A stretch of 64,000 bases of DNA from Bradyrhizobium sp. CB2312 (GCF_029714425.1 NZ_CP121668.1:2377501-2441500), one strand, 5' to 3'. Shown: positions 8,651 through 16,817, counted from the stretch's first letter. Program-made: numbers and translations. Notes: generated from the sequence alone by a model not told the origin.

Positions 8651-9955
8651 TTACGCCCCCGTCACGCGCCAGATCACGTTGCCGACGTCGTCGGCCATCA
8701 GCAGCGACTTCTTGTCGGGGCCGATCACGACGCCGACCGGGCGGCCGTAGGATTCCTTCTCGTCCGGGGACAGGAAGCCCGACAGGATGTCGCGACCGGG
8801 GCCGGACGGCTTGCCGTTCGCGAACGGAATGAACACCAGCTTGTAGCCGGACAGCGTGCTGCGATTCCACGAGCCGTGCTGGCCGATCACCATGCCGTCT
8901 GGGAAGCCGGGCAGGGTGCCTGCCGGCATCCAGCACAGGCCGAGCGAGGCGGTGTGGCCGCCGAGCGCGTAGTCCGGTTGCAGCGCCTTGGCGACCATCG
9001 CCGGATCCTGCGGGACGCGGTCGTCGACCGTCTTGCCCCAGTAGCAATAGGGCCAGCCGTAGAAGCCGCCGTCGCGCACCGAGGTCAGATAATCGGGCGG
9101 CGTCTCGTCGCCGAGGCCGTCGCGCTCGTTGACGACGGTCCAGAGCACGCCGGTCGTCGGCTCCCACGCAAGTCCCACGGGGTTGCGCAGGCCCGCGCCA
9201 AAGATGCGATGCGTGCCGGCGGCGAGGTCGAGCTCGTAGACCGCGGCGCGGCCTTCCTCGACCTCCATGCCCATCTCGGCGATGTTGCTGAGCGAGCCGA
9301 CGCCGGCATAGAGCTTCTTGCCGTCGGGGCTTGCCAGCAGGCTGCGCGTCCAGTGGCCGCTCGGCTTGAAGGTCGTGAGCCGCTTGCCCTGCGCGGTGAT
9401 GCGGTCGGCATTGGCGACGTAGGGAAAGGCCATCACGCCGTCGGTGTTGCCGACATAGAAGGTGTCGCCCACCAGCGCCATGCCGAACGGCTGGTTGAGG
9501 TTCTCCATGAAGGCGCCGCGATACTCGGCGACGCCGTCGCCGTCCTTGTCGCGCAGCAGCGTGATGCGGTTGGCGGACACGCCGAGCGCCGCGGCGCGGC
9601 GCATCGTCGCCTGCATGGCGTAGTGAAACACGCTGCGCGGCGGACCTGCGATCTGCGTTGCTTCCGCGATCAGCACGTCGCCATTGGGCAGCACCTCGAT
9701 CCAGCGCGGATGGTCGAGGCCGGCCGCGAAGGCGTTGACCTTGAGCCCGGGCGCGACCGTCGGCTTGTGGCCCTCGCTCCAGCCGCGCGCGGTCGGCATC
9801 TTCAGGGTCGGGATCGCACCTTGCGGCTTGGCTTCGGGAATGGCGGGCGTTTGGCCCCAGGCCGGCGCGGGCTCCGTGCCCGACAGTTTGCGCCATTGCA
9901 GCGCGATGCCGCCGAGCAATGCGACGAACTGCGCGAAGATGCTGGAAAAAGTCAT
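8651..9955 (-). CDS. Sorbosone dehydrogenase family protein (PQQ-type beta-propeller)
   Basis: This 434-residue protein has the six-bladed propeller pattern of the glucose/sorbosone dehydrogenase family: HPRWIEVLPNGDVLIAEA, FGMALVGDTFYVGNTDGV, GLRNPVGLAWEPTTGVLW, and a final blade SLLMADDVGNVIWRV. Members use PQQ to oxidise sugars such as sorbosone in the periplasm, but many are uncharacterised. The N-terminus has one hydrophobic stretch (SIFAQFVALLGGIAL) that could be a signal or anchor. The gene converges on nadX with a 4-bp gap, so the two are not functionally linked by operon. The substrate is not inferable. Confidence 0.85.
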   Translation of the reverse strand: MTFSSIFAQFVALLGGIALQWRKLSGTEPAPAWGQTPAIPEAKPQGAIPTLKMPTARGWSEGHKPTVAPGLKVNAFAAGLDHPRWIEVLPNGDVLIAEATQIAGPPRSVFHYAMQATMRRAAALGVSANRITLLRDKDGDGVAEYRGAFMENLNQPFGMALVGDTFYVGNTDGVMAFPYVANADRITAQGKRLTTFKPSGHWTRSLLASPDGKKLYAGVGSLSNIAEMGMEVEEGRAAVYELDLAAGTHRIFGAGLRNPVGLAWEPTTGVLWTVVNERDGLGDETPPDYLTSVRDGGFYGWPYCYWGKTVDDRVPQDPAMVAKALQPDYALGGHTASLGLCWMPAGTLPGFPDGMVIGQHGSWNRSTLSGYKLVFIPFANGKPSGPGRDILSGFLSPDEKESYGRPVGVVIGPDKKSLLMADDVGNVIWRVTGA

Positions 9956-10065
9956 GAGACGCCCCTGTCGAATCCTGCGGCACCGTCCAACGCCGGATCG
10001 CCAAAAGCCCCGCGCGGGCTCAGGCCTGATCGCCGACCTCTCCAGATCAACGATGAAATGTCGTC

Positions 10066-10263
10066 GTGCCTCGTTGCGCGCGCATCCAACTGGTTGGCGG
10101 TAAAAAGGTCAACCTTTACAGAACTCGACCAGCGCCTATTCCCGAGGAATGGCAGCCGACCAAATTTGCATGGAGAGGAAAGTCAGCAGCGGCCGATGTG
10201 CCGGTCCAGCCGCCGGCGCGAGCCTCTGCTCCTACGCTAGGCACTCCCAAAGAACGTTGCTGA
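10066..10263 (+). CDS. Doubtful small ORF in the 9956-10394 intergenic region
   Basis: The stretch from 9956 to 10394 has no confident gene. The best candidate is this 65-codon GTG-started frame. It has a short stretch rich in Pro, Trp and basic residues (PIPEEWQPTKFAWRGK) that looks more protein-like than a random frame. There is no clear ribosome site and no family was recognised. Confidence 0.2.
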   Translation: MPRCARIQLVGGKKVNLYRTRPAPIPEEWQPTKFAWRGKSAAADVPVQPPARASAPTLGTPKERC

Positions 10264-10394
10264 CTGATTTTCCGTGCCATTGCCCGCCGCGCGCCGTCGC
10301 GACATCTCCAGGCATGCAACTGTTTAACCATCCGTTAACCATAGTTGTTCATGATACTGCTCGTGTATGTGTGTTCGCGACGAGCTTGATCTAC

Positions 10395-10877
10395 ATGGCG
10401 CAGCGTGGATCCAGAGCGCCAGTTGGAGGGGATGAGAGCGTCCTGAGCTTTCCCTCACCACTGGCACCAGACAAGGGAGCAACAGCTCTCGGTCTGGTAT
10501 ATCAAGCGGCCGATGTCTTCCGCGATATGGAGAAGCACGCCCGCGAGACCGAAGCCCGTGCCCAATCGCTTTGCACGGGCGCCTTAGAAAGATTGCGGCT
10601 GGCCGAAGGGCGAGCTGAGGCCGCCGAGCGCGCACAGCGTGAACTCACCGTCACGACCGAACGCAAGTTGCAAGATGCTTGCCGGGCGCTGGAGCAAGCC
10701 CAGTGCTGCATTGAAGCTCAGAAGGATAAGTTGACGGCCGTAGAGCTTCGCGCCGAAATTGCGGAAGCCGAAGCGCGACAAGCCAAGGAAGCGCTCGCGC
10801 TCGTTGAAGAGGCCATTCGCAAGCGTCTGCTTTGCGCAAATCCGCATGCCGATGGCAGGTTGGCAGCGGTAGCCTGA
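10395..10877 (+). CDS. Hypothetical coiled-coil protein
   Basis: This protein of about 160 residues is unrecognised. From residue 40 onward it is dominated by Ala, Glu, Arg, Gln and Lys with heptad-like spacing (AERAQRELTVTTERKLQDA, AELRAEIAEAEARQAKEAL), indicating a long continuous coiled coil. The first 35 residues are Gly/Ser/Pro-rich. There is no signal peptide or membrane segment. The frame opens earlier at 10149, but that extension is Cys/Pro/His-rich and unlike the body, so the ATG at 10395 is preferred. It stands alone in a sparse region. Its function is unknown. Confidence 0.6.
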   Translation: MAQRGSRAPVGGDESVLSFPSPLAPDKGATALGLVYQAADVFRDMEKHARETEARAQSLCTGALERLRLAEGRAEAAERAQRELTVTTERKLQDACRALEQAQCCIEAQKDKLTAVELRAEIAEAEARQAKEALALVEEAIRKRLLCANPHADGRLAAVA

Positions 10878-11202
10878 TCAATTGCGACTGCAATGGCTCG
10901 CTGGGTTCTAGCGCGCGGGTAGGCGCGGAGCGGGCGAACTCGTCCTGCTGTGAGCCTGGCGGTAGCGACCGCCTTTAGCATTTGAAATCGGGCGGGATGG
11001 GGTTCGACCCGAATAGGGCCGGTGCAGCCTGAGAGGCTCATTTTACTTACGGGACAACACGCCGCGTTACCGGCGCGCGCCAATTCCAATGACAGAGCCA
11101 AACGATAACGAACTATTAACCATGTTCGGCTATCTGGAGAATTGGGCATTCGGGGGCGCGTGTGCTGGCTTGCGGGCCAGCCGGTAGCGTAGGTGTGGAC
11201 CC
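10878..11202. other. Intergenic, no gene seen
   Basis: About 325 bp without a supported gene or repeat. A-T rich tracts near 11100-11125 (ACGAACTATTAACC) precede the small gene at 11203 and may belong to its promoter. Confidence 0.4.
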
Positions 11203-11409
11203 ATGGCCCTTGACCCGGAAGAACTCGTCACCCTGACAGATCACGGCTCGATGAAACTGCGCGGGGCAGTATCGCGCGCGATGACGTTGCCACCCAAGGA
11301 ACGCAAGCGGACGACAATCGTCCGCGAGGGTGAACCGGCGATCCTGCATTTCGAGCAGATCAAAAACCTTGCGGCGTGGTGGAACGAACGGCTCGCGCCA
11401 ATCGACTGA
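11203..11409 (+). CDS. Small conserved-looking hypothetical protein
   Basis: This 68-residue acidic/basic mixed protein begins MALDPEELVTLTDHGSMKL and ends near IKNLAAWWNERLAPID. It contains a basic stretch, LPPKERKRTTIVREGE. There is no signal peptide or membrane segment. No domain was recognised. Codon use matches the surrounding genes, with G/C at third positions, which supports it being real. The DUF2934 gene follows about 125 bp downstream on the same strand. Confidence 0.5.
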   Translation: MALDPEELVTLTDHGSMKLRGAVSRAMTLPPKERKRTTIVREGEPAILHFEQIKNLAAWWNERLAPID

Positions 11410-11534
11410 CTAGCTTCGCTGTACTGGCGTCAGTCGGGCCCCGAGCCCTCAAAGAGGCGCCGTTAAGATTTCATTAACCCTACTAGAGCAAGTCTTTTGG
11501 CCGGGCTGGGCCGATCATTCGCAAGGAGAATCCC

Positions 11535-11744
11535 ATGCCAAATCTGGAAGAGGCAATTCGCGAGCGCGCCTACCACCTCTGGGTCGCCGATGGTCAACCC
11601 GACGGAAAGGCGGAAGTCCATTGGATGCATGCTCAATACGAAATTCTCGCGGCGTCAGTTGCAAGCCATGCCGTAGCTGACATCGCAGTGACAAAACCCG
11701 CCAGAAGGGTAAGTTCTCCGAAAAGAAAAACTCGCGCTGACTAA
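11535..11744 (+). CDS. DUF2934 family small protein
   Basis: This 69-residue protein has the DUF2934 signature near the N-terminus: IRERAYHLWVADGQPDGKAE followed by a Trp and an acidic/aromatic residue run (HWMHAQYEI). The family is widespread in rhizobia and of unknown function. The C-terminal 20 residues are basic (KPARRVSSPKRKTRAD). The ribosome site AAGGAG is well placed before the ATG. The stop codon TAA lies within the first bases of the palindromic repeat at 11741, so that repeat was probably inserted into or captured at the end of this gene. Confidence 0.8.
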   Translation: MPNLEEAIRERAYHLWVADGQPDGKAEVHWMHAQYEILAASVASHAVADIAVTKPARRVSSPKRKTRAD

Positions 11745-11844
11745 AGCGCGATGAAGTTGAGATGGATCGTCATCGCGCTTTAGGTTGTTGCTTGAGCATG
11801 ATCTTTCCGGAAAACCGCTACACACTTTTCCGGATCGTGCTCTA
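11741..11844. repeat. Dispersed repeat, family P2 (copy 1)
   Basis: This 104-bp element has two hairpins. The first is TAAAGCGCGATGA paired with TCATCGCGCTTTA. The second is GAGCATGATCTTTCCGGAAAA paired with TTTTCCGGATCGTGCTC. A near-identical copy lies at 61532-61636. The remaining DNA from 11845 to 12362 holds no supported gene apart from the tandem repeat and hairpin listed separately. Confidence 0.85.
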
Positions 11845-12072
11845 GTCCAGCGCGAGGACGGGTGCCGTTTGCAATTCGGTCGGCGGGCTGCTGGTTTTCG
11901 TTAGAAAGACATCCAACGATGCGGGAACTGGCAGCCTAGCTAACCCAAATTTCTTCGAGAGGAACCGAGAACAACACCTAGACTATTCGTTGGGTCGGCA
12001 GTTCAATTGGCGTTGGTTGATCGAGCCGGTTTCTCGCACCATCCAGAGCCGAGAGCGACGAGCGCCGACGTG

Positions 12073-12165
12073 ACCAGAGCCGATGGCAACCAGTGTCCGA
12101 CGGGACCAGTGTCCGTAAGGCCAGCGTCAAAGAGGCCAGGGTCCAGAAGGCCAGCGTAAAGCGAG
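12073..12165 (+). repeat. Degenerate 15-16 bp tandem repeat
   Basis: Six consecutive units of 16, 16, 16, 15, 15 and 15 bp each begin (A)CCAG and follow the pattern CCAGnGTCCGnAAGG with drift. The repeat precedes a strong hairpin at 12258. No plausible start codon opens a protein frame across it. Confidence 0.6.
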
Positions 12166-12257
12166 CATCAACCCTGCAAGCGGCCCGCCAAGTCTGCTCG
12201 CAGCCAACTTGGCAAGACACGGCAAGGCCTTTGCCAACGAAGAACCTTTGAGGCTTT

Positions 12258-12284
12258 GGGACCATCGGTCGCTCCGATGGTCCC
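12258..12284 (+). terminator. Strong hairpin, probable intrinsic terminator or sRNA 3' end
   Basis: The sequence has a perfect 11-bp stem (GGGACCATCGG with CCGATGGTCCC) and a 5-nt loop, followed by the weakly T-rich TCTTCATT. No plus-strand gene ends nearby, so it may terminate an unannotated transcript that includes the tandem repeat at 12073. As a palindrome it could also serve the minus strand. Confidence 0.5.
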
Positions 12285-12362
12285 TCTTCATTGGGTTGCA
12301 TTGGCGCGAGACACCGGGCGGCTGTCGCTTAAGCGTTCACCATGCAATCAATGCGCGGAACG

Positions 12363-12740
12363 CTATTTGACCGTCGCGTGCACGGTGATTACCGACGTGC
12401 CAGAAGATGTCGGCCCCTGACCCGTCGCTTTGATGGCAAAGGTATCGCTACCCTTAAATTTAGCCTTTGCTTTGTATTCGAACGTAGACAGGTTGAGCTT
12501 TTTCAGCTTGCCGTGTGACGGCTTTTGAGAGATGTCTGCGCCACTCACCGTGCCGCGCATCTTGATTGGAAATTGGCAACTTGCTCCGGACGCGAGGTCA
12601 ATGTCGGCCGTCGAGTTCTCGCCCCAGTCCGCTAGTGTGCCCGAGATTGAACATTCAGAAGCGGCCGCCGCCCGAGATACGGACAGTAGGCTTGGACAGC
12701 TAGCGATAAGCGCCAACGCGGCGATCTTTGAAAGCTGCAT
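12363..12740 (-). CDS. Small exported beta-rich hypothetical protein
   Basis: This 125-residue protein has a signal peptide (IAALALIASCPSLLSVSRA, cleaved near AAAASEC). The mature part of about 100 residues is rich in Ser, Thr, Gly and Lys with alternating hydrophobic residues. Its C-terminal half (KLKKLNLSTFEYKAKAKF, then GSDTFAIKATG and TSVITVHATVK) resembles an Ig-like or cadherin-like strand pattern. Two cysteines at the start of the mature protein could form a disulfide. AGAAGG lies ahead of the ATG. Its role is unknown; a periplasmic or surface location is inferred. Confidence 0.65.
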   Translation of the reverse strand: MQLSKIAALALIASCPSLLSVSRAAAASECSISGTLADWGENSTADIDLASGASCQFPIKMRGTVSGADISQKPSHGKLKKLNLSTFEYKAKAKFKGSDTFAIKATGQGPTSSGTSVITVHATVK

Positions 12741-12865
12741 AATGGCCTTCTCCGTAGCGCTGTCAGTTTACGGACATCACTCCTCTGGCATCGAGCGCAA
12801 GTCCGACACTAGCGGTAACGTCGTGCAGAGAAAGCGGAACGCAGCGACCGCACCCTCGGGACGCC

Positions 12866-13492
12866 TCACCGCGGCGACAGGAACGGAATGATCATCGGCA
12901 CGCGGCGACAATACGCGCCGTAAGCATCCTCGCCGAGCTCCTTCGACAAAAACACCTCTTCCATCCGGCCCTTCTGCCACATGCCGAGCGAGATCAGGAT
13001 GGCGCCGAGGATCGTCGTGACGGTGCCGATCGCGAAGCCGGTGACGAGCATGCCGGCGATCAGTCCCGTGTAGATCGGGTGACGCACGATGCCGTAGGGG
13101 CCGGTGTCGATGACGCGGTGGTCTTCCTTGTGGGTGATGGTGTTGGACCAGAATTTTCCGAGATGCAGCCGGCCCCACCAGGCGAAGGCGATGCCGGCGG
13201 CCGAGAGGACCGCGGCGATGGTGATGCCGGTGTTGCCGAGCACCCAGAGCGGCTTCCAGCCCAGGAGCTCTGCAACCCACGGCGTGTACAGGATTCCGCC
13301 GACCAGGATCGGCAGGCGATAGCGCTGCGACTCCAGTGTCATGACCTGCTTCTTGGTGCGGCCCTGCCAGAACGAGGCGCCGACCCAGCTCGCGAGAAAG
13401 GCGAGCCAGATCAAGGCCAGGAGTTCGGTCGGCCAGGTCGTGGTCCAGCCACCCCAGGCTACGGAGAGAAGCTTGCTGAAATCGAAGGACAT
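12866..13492 (-). CDS. Isoprenylcysteine carboxyl methyltransferase-like membrane protein
   Basis: This 208-residue protein has about five hydrophobic segments and the conserved C-terminal SAM-binding region of the ICMT/PEMT-like family: THKEDHRVIDTGPYGIVRHP followed by IYTGLIAGMLVTG, and later a Glu/Tyr-rich tail (KELGEDAYGAYCRRVP). Bacterial members are integral-membrane methyltransferases whose substrates are mostly unknown; bacteria do not generally prenylate proteins, so a lipid or small-molecule substrate is more likely. It is the last gene of an apparent three-gene minus-strand operon with the epimerase (28-bp gap) and the Mpo1-like gene. Confidence 0.85.
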   Translation of the reverse strand: MSFDFSKLLSVAWGGWTTTWPTELLALIWLAFLASWVGASFWQGRTKKQVMTLESQRYRLPILVGGILYTPWVAELLGWKPLWVLGNTGITIAAVLSAAGIAFAWWGRLHLGKFWSNTITHKEDHRVIDTGPYGIVRHPIYTGLIAGMLVTGFAIGTVTTILGAILISLGMWQKGRMEEVFLSKELGEDAYGAYCRRVPMIIPFLSPR

Positions 13493-13519
13493 GAAGGTTC
13501 TTTGCGTTAGGCGGCGGCG

Positions 13520-14551
13520 TCAGCTCGCGCGCGAGGACAGTGCGTGATGCTCGATGGCGCCGGAGGGCTGCTGGCCATTGCGGGCGAGCAGATGGGTGAT
13601 GGTTTCGCGCAAGACCGGCTCGATCGGGCGCGGCGAATAGCCGAGCTCGGTGCGCGCCTTGCCGATCGAGAGATCGCTCGCGGCGAGCGCGATGCGCACG
13701 CCCTCGGCGGTGCCGTTGGGCGGCCGATGGGTGATGTGATCGGAGATGGATTCGAGCATGATCGCCGAGAGCTCGGCGATCTTGCCGGGCACGACCACCG
13801 GAAACTGCCGGCGGCCGCTCATCGCCGACATCATCCGCAGGATGCGGCCGAGCGGGACGCAGTCGCCGCCGAGGATGTAGCGCTGGCCGATGCGGCCGCG
13901 CTCCATGGTCAGGACGAGGCCCATGGCGACGTCGCGGACATCGACGAGATTGACCAGGAAGTTGAGATGCGGCTGCACCTTCTTCTGGAGGAAGTACCAG
14001 AGCATCGCGGTCGGCGGCGTCAGATTGTGGTCGGCGGCGCCGATCGGCATGGTCGGCGTGCCGATGACCAGCGGGAAGCCGCTGGCCGCGGCCTTCGCCG
14101 CAAAATGCTCGGCGAGCGACTTCGAGCGCGTATAGGCGCCGGGCATCGCATCGGCCGGCTGCAGCGCCTCCTCGGCGGCGACGCCGTTGAGGTCGGAATA
14201 GGGGAACAGGATCGATTCCGTCGAGCAGTGCAGGAAGCGCGACACGCCACGCTTCATCGCGGCTGCGAGCACCACCTCGGTGCCGCGGCAATTGACGTCG
14301 TGAAAATCCTGCTTGTTGGCGACCCACATGCCGGGCAGGCCGGCGAGGTGATAGACCTGATCGACGCCTGCGACGGCAGCGTCGACCGCGGCGACGTCCA
14401 GCACCGAGCCATGGACATATTCAACCTCGGCGTTCGCCGCGGCCGGCGCACGGACATCGAGAACGCGTACCCGCTGCGCACGGGCGCGGAGCGCTTCTAC
14501 GAGGTGATGTCCGATGAAGCCGCTGCCACCGGTAACCAGTACGAGAGCCAT
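13520..14551 (-). CDS. NAD-dependent epimerase/dehydratase (extended SDR)
   Basis: This protein of about 343 residues has the extended short-chain dehydrogenase fold. The nucleotide-binding GGSGFIG is at residues 7-13, the HLAGLPGMW block follows, then the catalytic Ser region STESILFPYSD and the YxxxK pair in AYTRSKSLAEHF. The C-terminal part has a 3-beta-HSD/sterol-like pattern (NLVDVRDVAMGLVL, GQRYILGGD). The substrate could be a sugar nucleotide or a sterol/hopanoid-like lipid; neighbours with membrane-lipid connections favour the latter weakly. The true start is the ATG at 14551 where the Rossmann motif begins; the frame continues open upstream but without homology. Confidence 0.85.
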   Translation of the reverse strand: MALVLVTGGSGFIGHHLVEALRARAQRVRVLDVRAPAAANAEVEYVHGSVLDVAAVDAAVAGVDQVYHLAGLPGMWVANKQDFHDVNCRGTEVVLAAAMKRGVSRFLHCSTESILFPYSDLNGVAAEEALQPADAMPGAYTRSKSLAEHFAAKAAASGFPLVIGTPTMPIGAADHNLTPPTAMLWYFLQKKVQPHLNFLVNLVDVRDVAMGLVLTMERGRIGQRYILGGDCVPLGRILRMMSAMSGRRQFPVVVPGKIAELSAIMLESISDHITHRPPNGTAEGVRIALAASDLSIGKARTELGYSPRPIEPVLRETITHLLARNGQQPSGAIEHHALSSRAS

Positions 14552-14580
14552 GCAGAAGGTTTGCCGTTTCGCTTCTAGAG

Positions 14581-15117
14581 CTATCGGGTTGAAAGGGAAT
14601 TGGCCGGAACAGGCGCCAGAATCGCGGCAAGGTCGCGACGGAAGCCCAATGCAATGAACAATTTCGCCATGACAAACATCGGTCCAAGCAGGAAATGCGT
14701 GGGATGGTCCACCATCGAGGGCTGCCGTTCCTCGAAAACCCGGTGGCCGACGATCTGCGCTGCGACGCCAAAGCCGATCAACGCCACAAAAATCGACCAC
14801 ATCATGACGATCGAGACCTGATTGCCGATCGCGGTTGCGACCGAAAGCAGCACGATCATCGCGGCGAGGATGCCGAGCCCGATCCCGGCGTCCAGCATCA
14901 GCCAGTAGACCAGCACCGGCAGCGCCAGGATCACCGCCAGGCTCACCTCGACCCCGAACACGGAGAAATGCACGAGCGTCAGCGGCAGCACGGCGCCGGT
15001 GAACAGCAGCAGGATACCGACCACGTGCATCGCGCAGTTCCAGGGATCGCGATGATATTCGACGTAGTCCACCAGTTGGCGTTGAAAATAACTGGCCATC
15101 TCGGTCTCGTGCATCAT
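14581..15117 (-). CDS. Mpo1-like (DUF962) membrane protein
   Basis: This 178-residue protein has four to five membrane segments. It has the family signatures YHRDPWNCAMHVVG near the N-terminus and VGHRVFEERQPSMVDHPTHF near the C-terminus; the His residues match the Fe-binding positions of the yeast Mpo1 dioxygenase family. Yeast Mpo1 acts in alpha-oxidation of 2-hydroxy fatty acids; bacterial homologues are largely uncharacterised. It is 29 bp upstream of the epimerase gene in the same direction, so it is the probable first gene of the operon 15117-12866. Together the three genes suggest lipid modification (inference). Confidence 0.85.
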   Translation of the reverse strand: MMHETEMASYFQRQLVDYVEYHRDPWNCAMHVVGILLLFTGAVLPLTLVHFSVFGVEVSLAVILALPVLVYWLMLDAGIGLGILAAMIVLLSVATAIGNQVSIVMMWSIFVALIGFGVAAQIVGHRVFEERQPSMVDHPTHFLLGPMFVMAKLFIALGFRRDLAAILAPVPANSLSTR

Positions 15118-15270
15118 GGGGTTGGGAAGGGCGAGAACAGGCTATAGCACCTGACAGGGCGGTGCACAAACCGGCCCTATCGTCGCGCAAAACCGCGTTG
15201 TCGCGCTGTGAGACAGGTCACAAAACGGAAGAACTTCAATGGGTTCCGCCGGGCATCGAGATGCCCATCC

Positions 15271-15948
15271 TCAGCGCTTCTTGGCGGGCTTTTTCGCCGC
15301 AGGCGCAGGCGCAGCAGCCGGATGCGCGGCCGCCTCCTCCGGCACCTTGGCGAAGGTCAGGATCTGCAACTGGCCGTTCACCGCCGAGGTCGGCTTGGCC
15401 CGGTCGAGAAACTGCTCCTCGCCGAGGCCGATCGGATGCAGCCGCTTGGTCGAGATCTTGAATGTGTTCACCAGCACGTCGCGGATCGCGTCGGCGCGGC
15501 GCTGGCTCAGGATCGCATTGGCCTCGCGGGTCTTCGAATTGGATTCGACGTGGCCGACGATCAGGAAGGTGTAGGGCAGCAGCGAGGAATGAACCAGCGC
15601 ATCGGCGATGCGGCCGACGGTCTGGTAGGACGCCGGCTGGATGATCGGCGTGTCGGCATCGAACTGGATCTGCGCATTGAAGGCGGGCAGCTTGGCGAGA
15701 TCGGGCGCGATCGGCGGCCGGTTCACCGGACCCGGATCATTCTTGATCCTGGCCTTGGCGCGTTCCATCACCTGCTGCTTCAGCGCAGGCAGATCGACCT
15801 CGCCGGCCTCCTCGAAATGGTTGAGCTTGGCGACGATGTCGTCGCGGGTCGGCGGCGCCGCCGCCGTCTGCGCGCGGGCTGCGCCGGCAAGCAAGGCGAG
15901 ACCGAGCGCGATGCCGATTCCGGCGGTGGAGAGCCAGGAGGCGCGCAT
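15271..15948 (-). CDS. OmpA-family exported protein
   Basis: This protein of about 225 residues has a signal peptide (WLSTAGIGIALGLALLAGAA, cleaved at ARAQ). A C-terminal OmpA-like domain follows from about residue 95: IQFDADTPIIQPASYQTVGR, then VGHVESNSKTREANAILSQR and RADAIRDVLV. Such domains bind peptidoglycan. The last 25 residues are Ala/Pro/Lys-rich (AAPAPAAKKPAKKR). The start ATG at 15948 shares one base with the stop of the upstream cysteine-rich gene (TGATG), so translation is probably coupled. Confidence 0.85.
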   Translation of the reverse strand: MRASWLSTAGIGIALGLALLAGAARAQTAAAPPTRDDIVAKLNHFEEAGEVDLPALKQQVMERAKARIKNDPGPVNRPPIAPDLAKLPAFNAQIQFDADTPIIQPASYQTVGRIADALVHSSLLPYTFLIVGHVESNSKTREANAILSQRRADAIRDVLVNTFKISTKRLHPIGLGEEQFLDRAKPTSAVNGQLQILTFAKVPEEAAAHPAAAPAPAAKKPAKKR

Positions 15949-16364
15949 CAGCGATACCCCGCGTCGTCGACGGCCTTCAGGCAGTTGTTGCTGATGCCCT
16001 TGGGAGTCGAGACCAGGCACGGGACCGACTTGCTGGTCTCCTTGGTCGAGCCGCCGCAGACCTTGACGATCTCGCGCTGGCAGGCGTTCGCCACGGTGAC
16101 ACGCGCGGCGATGCGCTTCTGGATGGCGTCAAAGACGCTGAGATAGTCGCTCGTGCACTGCTGCGAGAGCACGTCGCGGTTGCGCGACAGGCACTCCTTC
16201 AGCCGGGTCGAATCCGGGTTGACGCCACGGCAATTGGCGACGATCTCCGCGCCGCAGCTCGCCGCCAGCTTTCCGATCGCATCGCCAAAGCTCATGGTCT
16301 CCGCCGCCGCAAGCGACGGCATCCCCAATGCCAGCAAGATCAGTGTGATGGAGCCCCGGACCAT
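15948..16364 (-). CDS. Exported cysteine-rich repeat protein
   Basis: This protein of about 138 residues has a signal peptide (GSITLILLALGMPSLAAA). It then has the Cys-rich repeat pattern seen in the PF00839-type family: CGAEIVANCRGV, LKECLSRNRDVLSQQC, ACQREIVKVCGG and VPCL/NNCLKAV, giving eight cysteines in a periplasmic protein. In bacteria the function is unknown. The gene is translationally coupled to the OmpA-like protein downstream, suggesting an envelope partnership. An in-frame ATG at 16394 is an alternative start; neither has a strong ribosome site. Confidence 0.75.
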   Translation of the reverse strand: MVRGSITLILLALGMPSLAAAETMSFGDAIGKLAASCGAEIVANCRGVNPDSTRLKECLSRNRDVLSQQCTSDYLSVFDAIQKRIAARVTVANACQREIVKVCGGSTKETSKSVPCLVSTPKGISNNCLKAVDDAGYR

Positions 16365-16452
16365 GCGTGCATCTGATACGGGGAAGTTCGCCATGGTCAA
16401 GGGCTGTTCGCCCCGGAACGGTCGAGAGTTCGGCAAGTGCGGCGAACAGTCC

Positions 16453-16740
16453 TCACTCCGTGGCGGCGGCGACGGGAGGCCATTCGATCAGGACGGCCGT
16501 GTGGCTCCGGATCGCGTCGGCAAATTCAGGGGCGGCCTCGAGCTCCTCCAGCGTTCTCGGCGGGGGAAGCTCGCGGCCGTCCTCAATCAGCTCCTGCGCA
16601 TAGAAGGCGAGCGCCTCGGGCGCATTCTCCAGGGCCTCGTCGACGTCATCGCCGCCGGAAATGCAGCCCGGCAGGTCGGGAAACCACAGGCTGACGGCGT
16701 CCGGGCCGGCGTCTTCGATGATGGCAACGTAGTGAGGCAT
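16453..16740 (-). CDS. HicB-like antitoxin-fold protein (orphan)
   Basis: This 95-residue protein has the HicB fold: MPHYVAIIEDAG, FPDLPGCISGGDDVDEALEN and EALAFYAQELIEDGRELPPP. In HicAB toxin-antitoxin systems HicB neutralises the mRNA interferase HicA, encoded by an adjacent gene of about 60 codons. No such gene is visible on either side here, and this protein also lacks the C-terminal DNA-binding helix region of full HicB proteins. It may be a stand-alone regulator or a leftover. The start MPHY at 16740 is favoured because the HicB fold begins there. Confidence 0.75.
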   Translation of the reverse strand: MPHYVAIIEDAGPDAVSLWFPDLPGCISGGDDVDEALENAPEALAFYAQELIEDGRELPPPRTLEELEAAPEFADAIRSHTAVLIEWPPVAAATE

Positions 16741-16817
16741 GGCAGGACTGATGGCCTCGATGGTTGTGCCGCCGGGTTTCATTCAATTATGGATACTGGA
16801 TCTCGGGGAGCAAGCAA

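Noticed and set aside
11978..12301. A 107-codon minus-strand frame over the tandem repeat
   Set aside because: Composition follows the repeat and hairpin; no ribosome site and no protein-like pattern.
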